Shown here in pieces: positions 5,041-5,219 of a DNA stretch of 5,219 bases. A model generated the notes under the pieces. That model was not told the DNA's origin and did not search any database. It was given only the letters and a program-made list of their open reading frames with translations. Position 1 is the first letter of the stretch. Every line of letters starts with the position of its first letter. The DNA comes from Caryophanales bacterium (lineage in GTDB: Bacteria > Bacillota > Bacilli > Alicyclobacillales > SLC66): contig DAIELO010000095.1 of assembly GCA_027341705.1 (NCBI GenBank), positions 1 to 5,219 on the forward strand, written 5' to 3'. The position numbers and the translations under genes are program-made.

Positions 5041-5219
5041 ACAATATCCCTCCTGCTATGTAATTCCGTATCATGGTGTGGCAACGTTGCAAGCCCTTCT
5101 AAATTGAGTAGGGCGGTTTTAATGTCAATGCCGCCACGGTAGCCAGTAAGCGTTCTATTTTTTCCGATTACACGGTGACAAGGCACGATGATCGGGATTG
5201 GATTTGCACCGTTTGCAGT
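5025..5219 (-). CDS. ogt: Methylated-DNA--[protein]-cysteine S-methyltransferase, C-terminal part (enters from right edge)
   Basis: The last 64 codons of a suicide DNA-repair protein that removes alkyl groups from O6-alkylguanine onto its own cysteine. The reverse strand reads [17 protein letters not shown], then [19 protein letters not shown]. This includes the active-site motif PCHRV (acceptor Cys codon at 5180-5178) and the conserved GYxGG-(x)-K-LLxLEG tail that closes the family's domain. After LEG a non-conserved tail of about 22 residues runs to a TAG at 5027-5025, past the start codon of the exporter gene at 5040, so the genes overlap by 16 bp in different frames. The start and N-terminal region are outside the window, so Ogt cannot be told from an AdaB-like or fused Ada protein. 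Catalytic residues visible here are intact. Confidence 0.9.
   Translation of the reverse strand, partial: TANGANPIPIIVPCHRVIGKNRTLTGYRGGIDIKTALLNLEGLATLPHHDTELHSRRDIVCYTP
5048..5054 (-). promoter_or_regulatory. Ribosome-binding site of the LysE-family gene, inside ogt
   Basis: AGGAGGG lies seven bases before the GTG at 5040. It is located within the ogt coding tail, which explains the Arg-Arg codons there and supports a coupled start. Confidence 0.75.

Noticed and set aside
4787..5092. Minus-strand frame of 101 codons overlapping the exporter and ogt
   Set aside because: It is out of frame with two recognised proteins and rich in Arg/Thr, as expected for a frame-shifted read of membrane-protein DNA.

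Overview
The window is a stretch of ordinary chromosome from a moderate-GC Gram-positive bacterium. A Bacilli member is most likely, possibly close to Alicyclobacillaceae, but the genus is a guess. The evidence is strong AGGAGG-type ribosome-binding sites with frequent TTG and GTG starts, a Bacillus-type alanine dehydrogenase paired with a PucR-family regulator, and a Firmicute-type CheY (LIVDDAAFMR...SAMGQQ).

Layout from left to right. Bases 1-510 (minus) hold the N-terminal 170 codons of an EamA/DMT permease that runs off the left edge. Bases 643-1776 (minus) are alanine dehydrogenase (ald), complete with all catalytic residues. Bases 1777-1923 are a regulatory stretch with two inverted repeats upstream of ald. 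Bases 1924-2520 (minus) are a two-gene toxin-antitoxin module, an AbrB/SpoVT-type antitoxin followed 3 nt later by a RelE-type toxin. Bases 2521-2737 are a divergent promoter region. Bases 2738-3976 (plus) encode a PucR/CdaR-family regulator that resembles AdeR, the alanine-responsive activator of ald in Bacillus subtilis. Bases 4026-4385 (plus) encode a CheY-type single-domain response regulator. Bases 4417-5040 (minus) encode a LysE/RhtB-family exporter, whose GTG start lies inside the 3' end of a methylated-DNA--cysteine methyltransferase gene (ogt, 5025-5219, minus) that enters from the right edge.

The theme is alanine/amino-acid handling: a deaminating dehydrogenase, its probable activator, and two small-molecule permeases of families that export amino acids or metabolites. 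The most noteworthy arrangement is that the toxin-antitoxin pair sits between the AdeR-like regulator and ald, which would otherwise be a simple divergent regulator-target pair. The 147 bp between toxin and ald keeps a palindrome (TTTGTG-N6-CACAAA) centred about 74 bp upstream of the start predicted from a TATAAT box that lacks a good -35, as expected for an activator-dependent promoter. I see no insertion sequence, CRISPR array, tRNA or rRNA. Nothing in the window amounts to a clearly undescribed system; the arrangement and regulatory details are what merit a second look.
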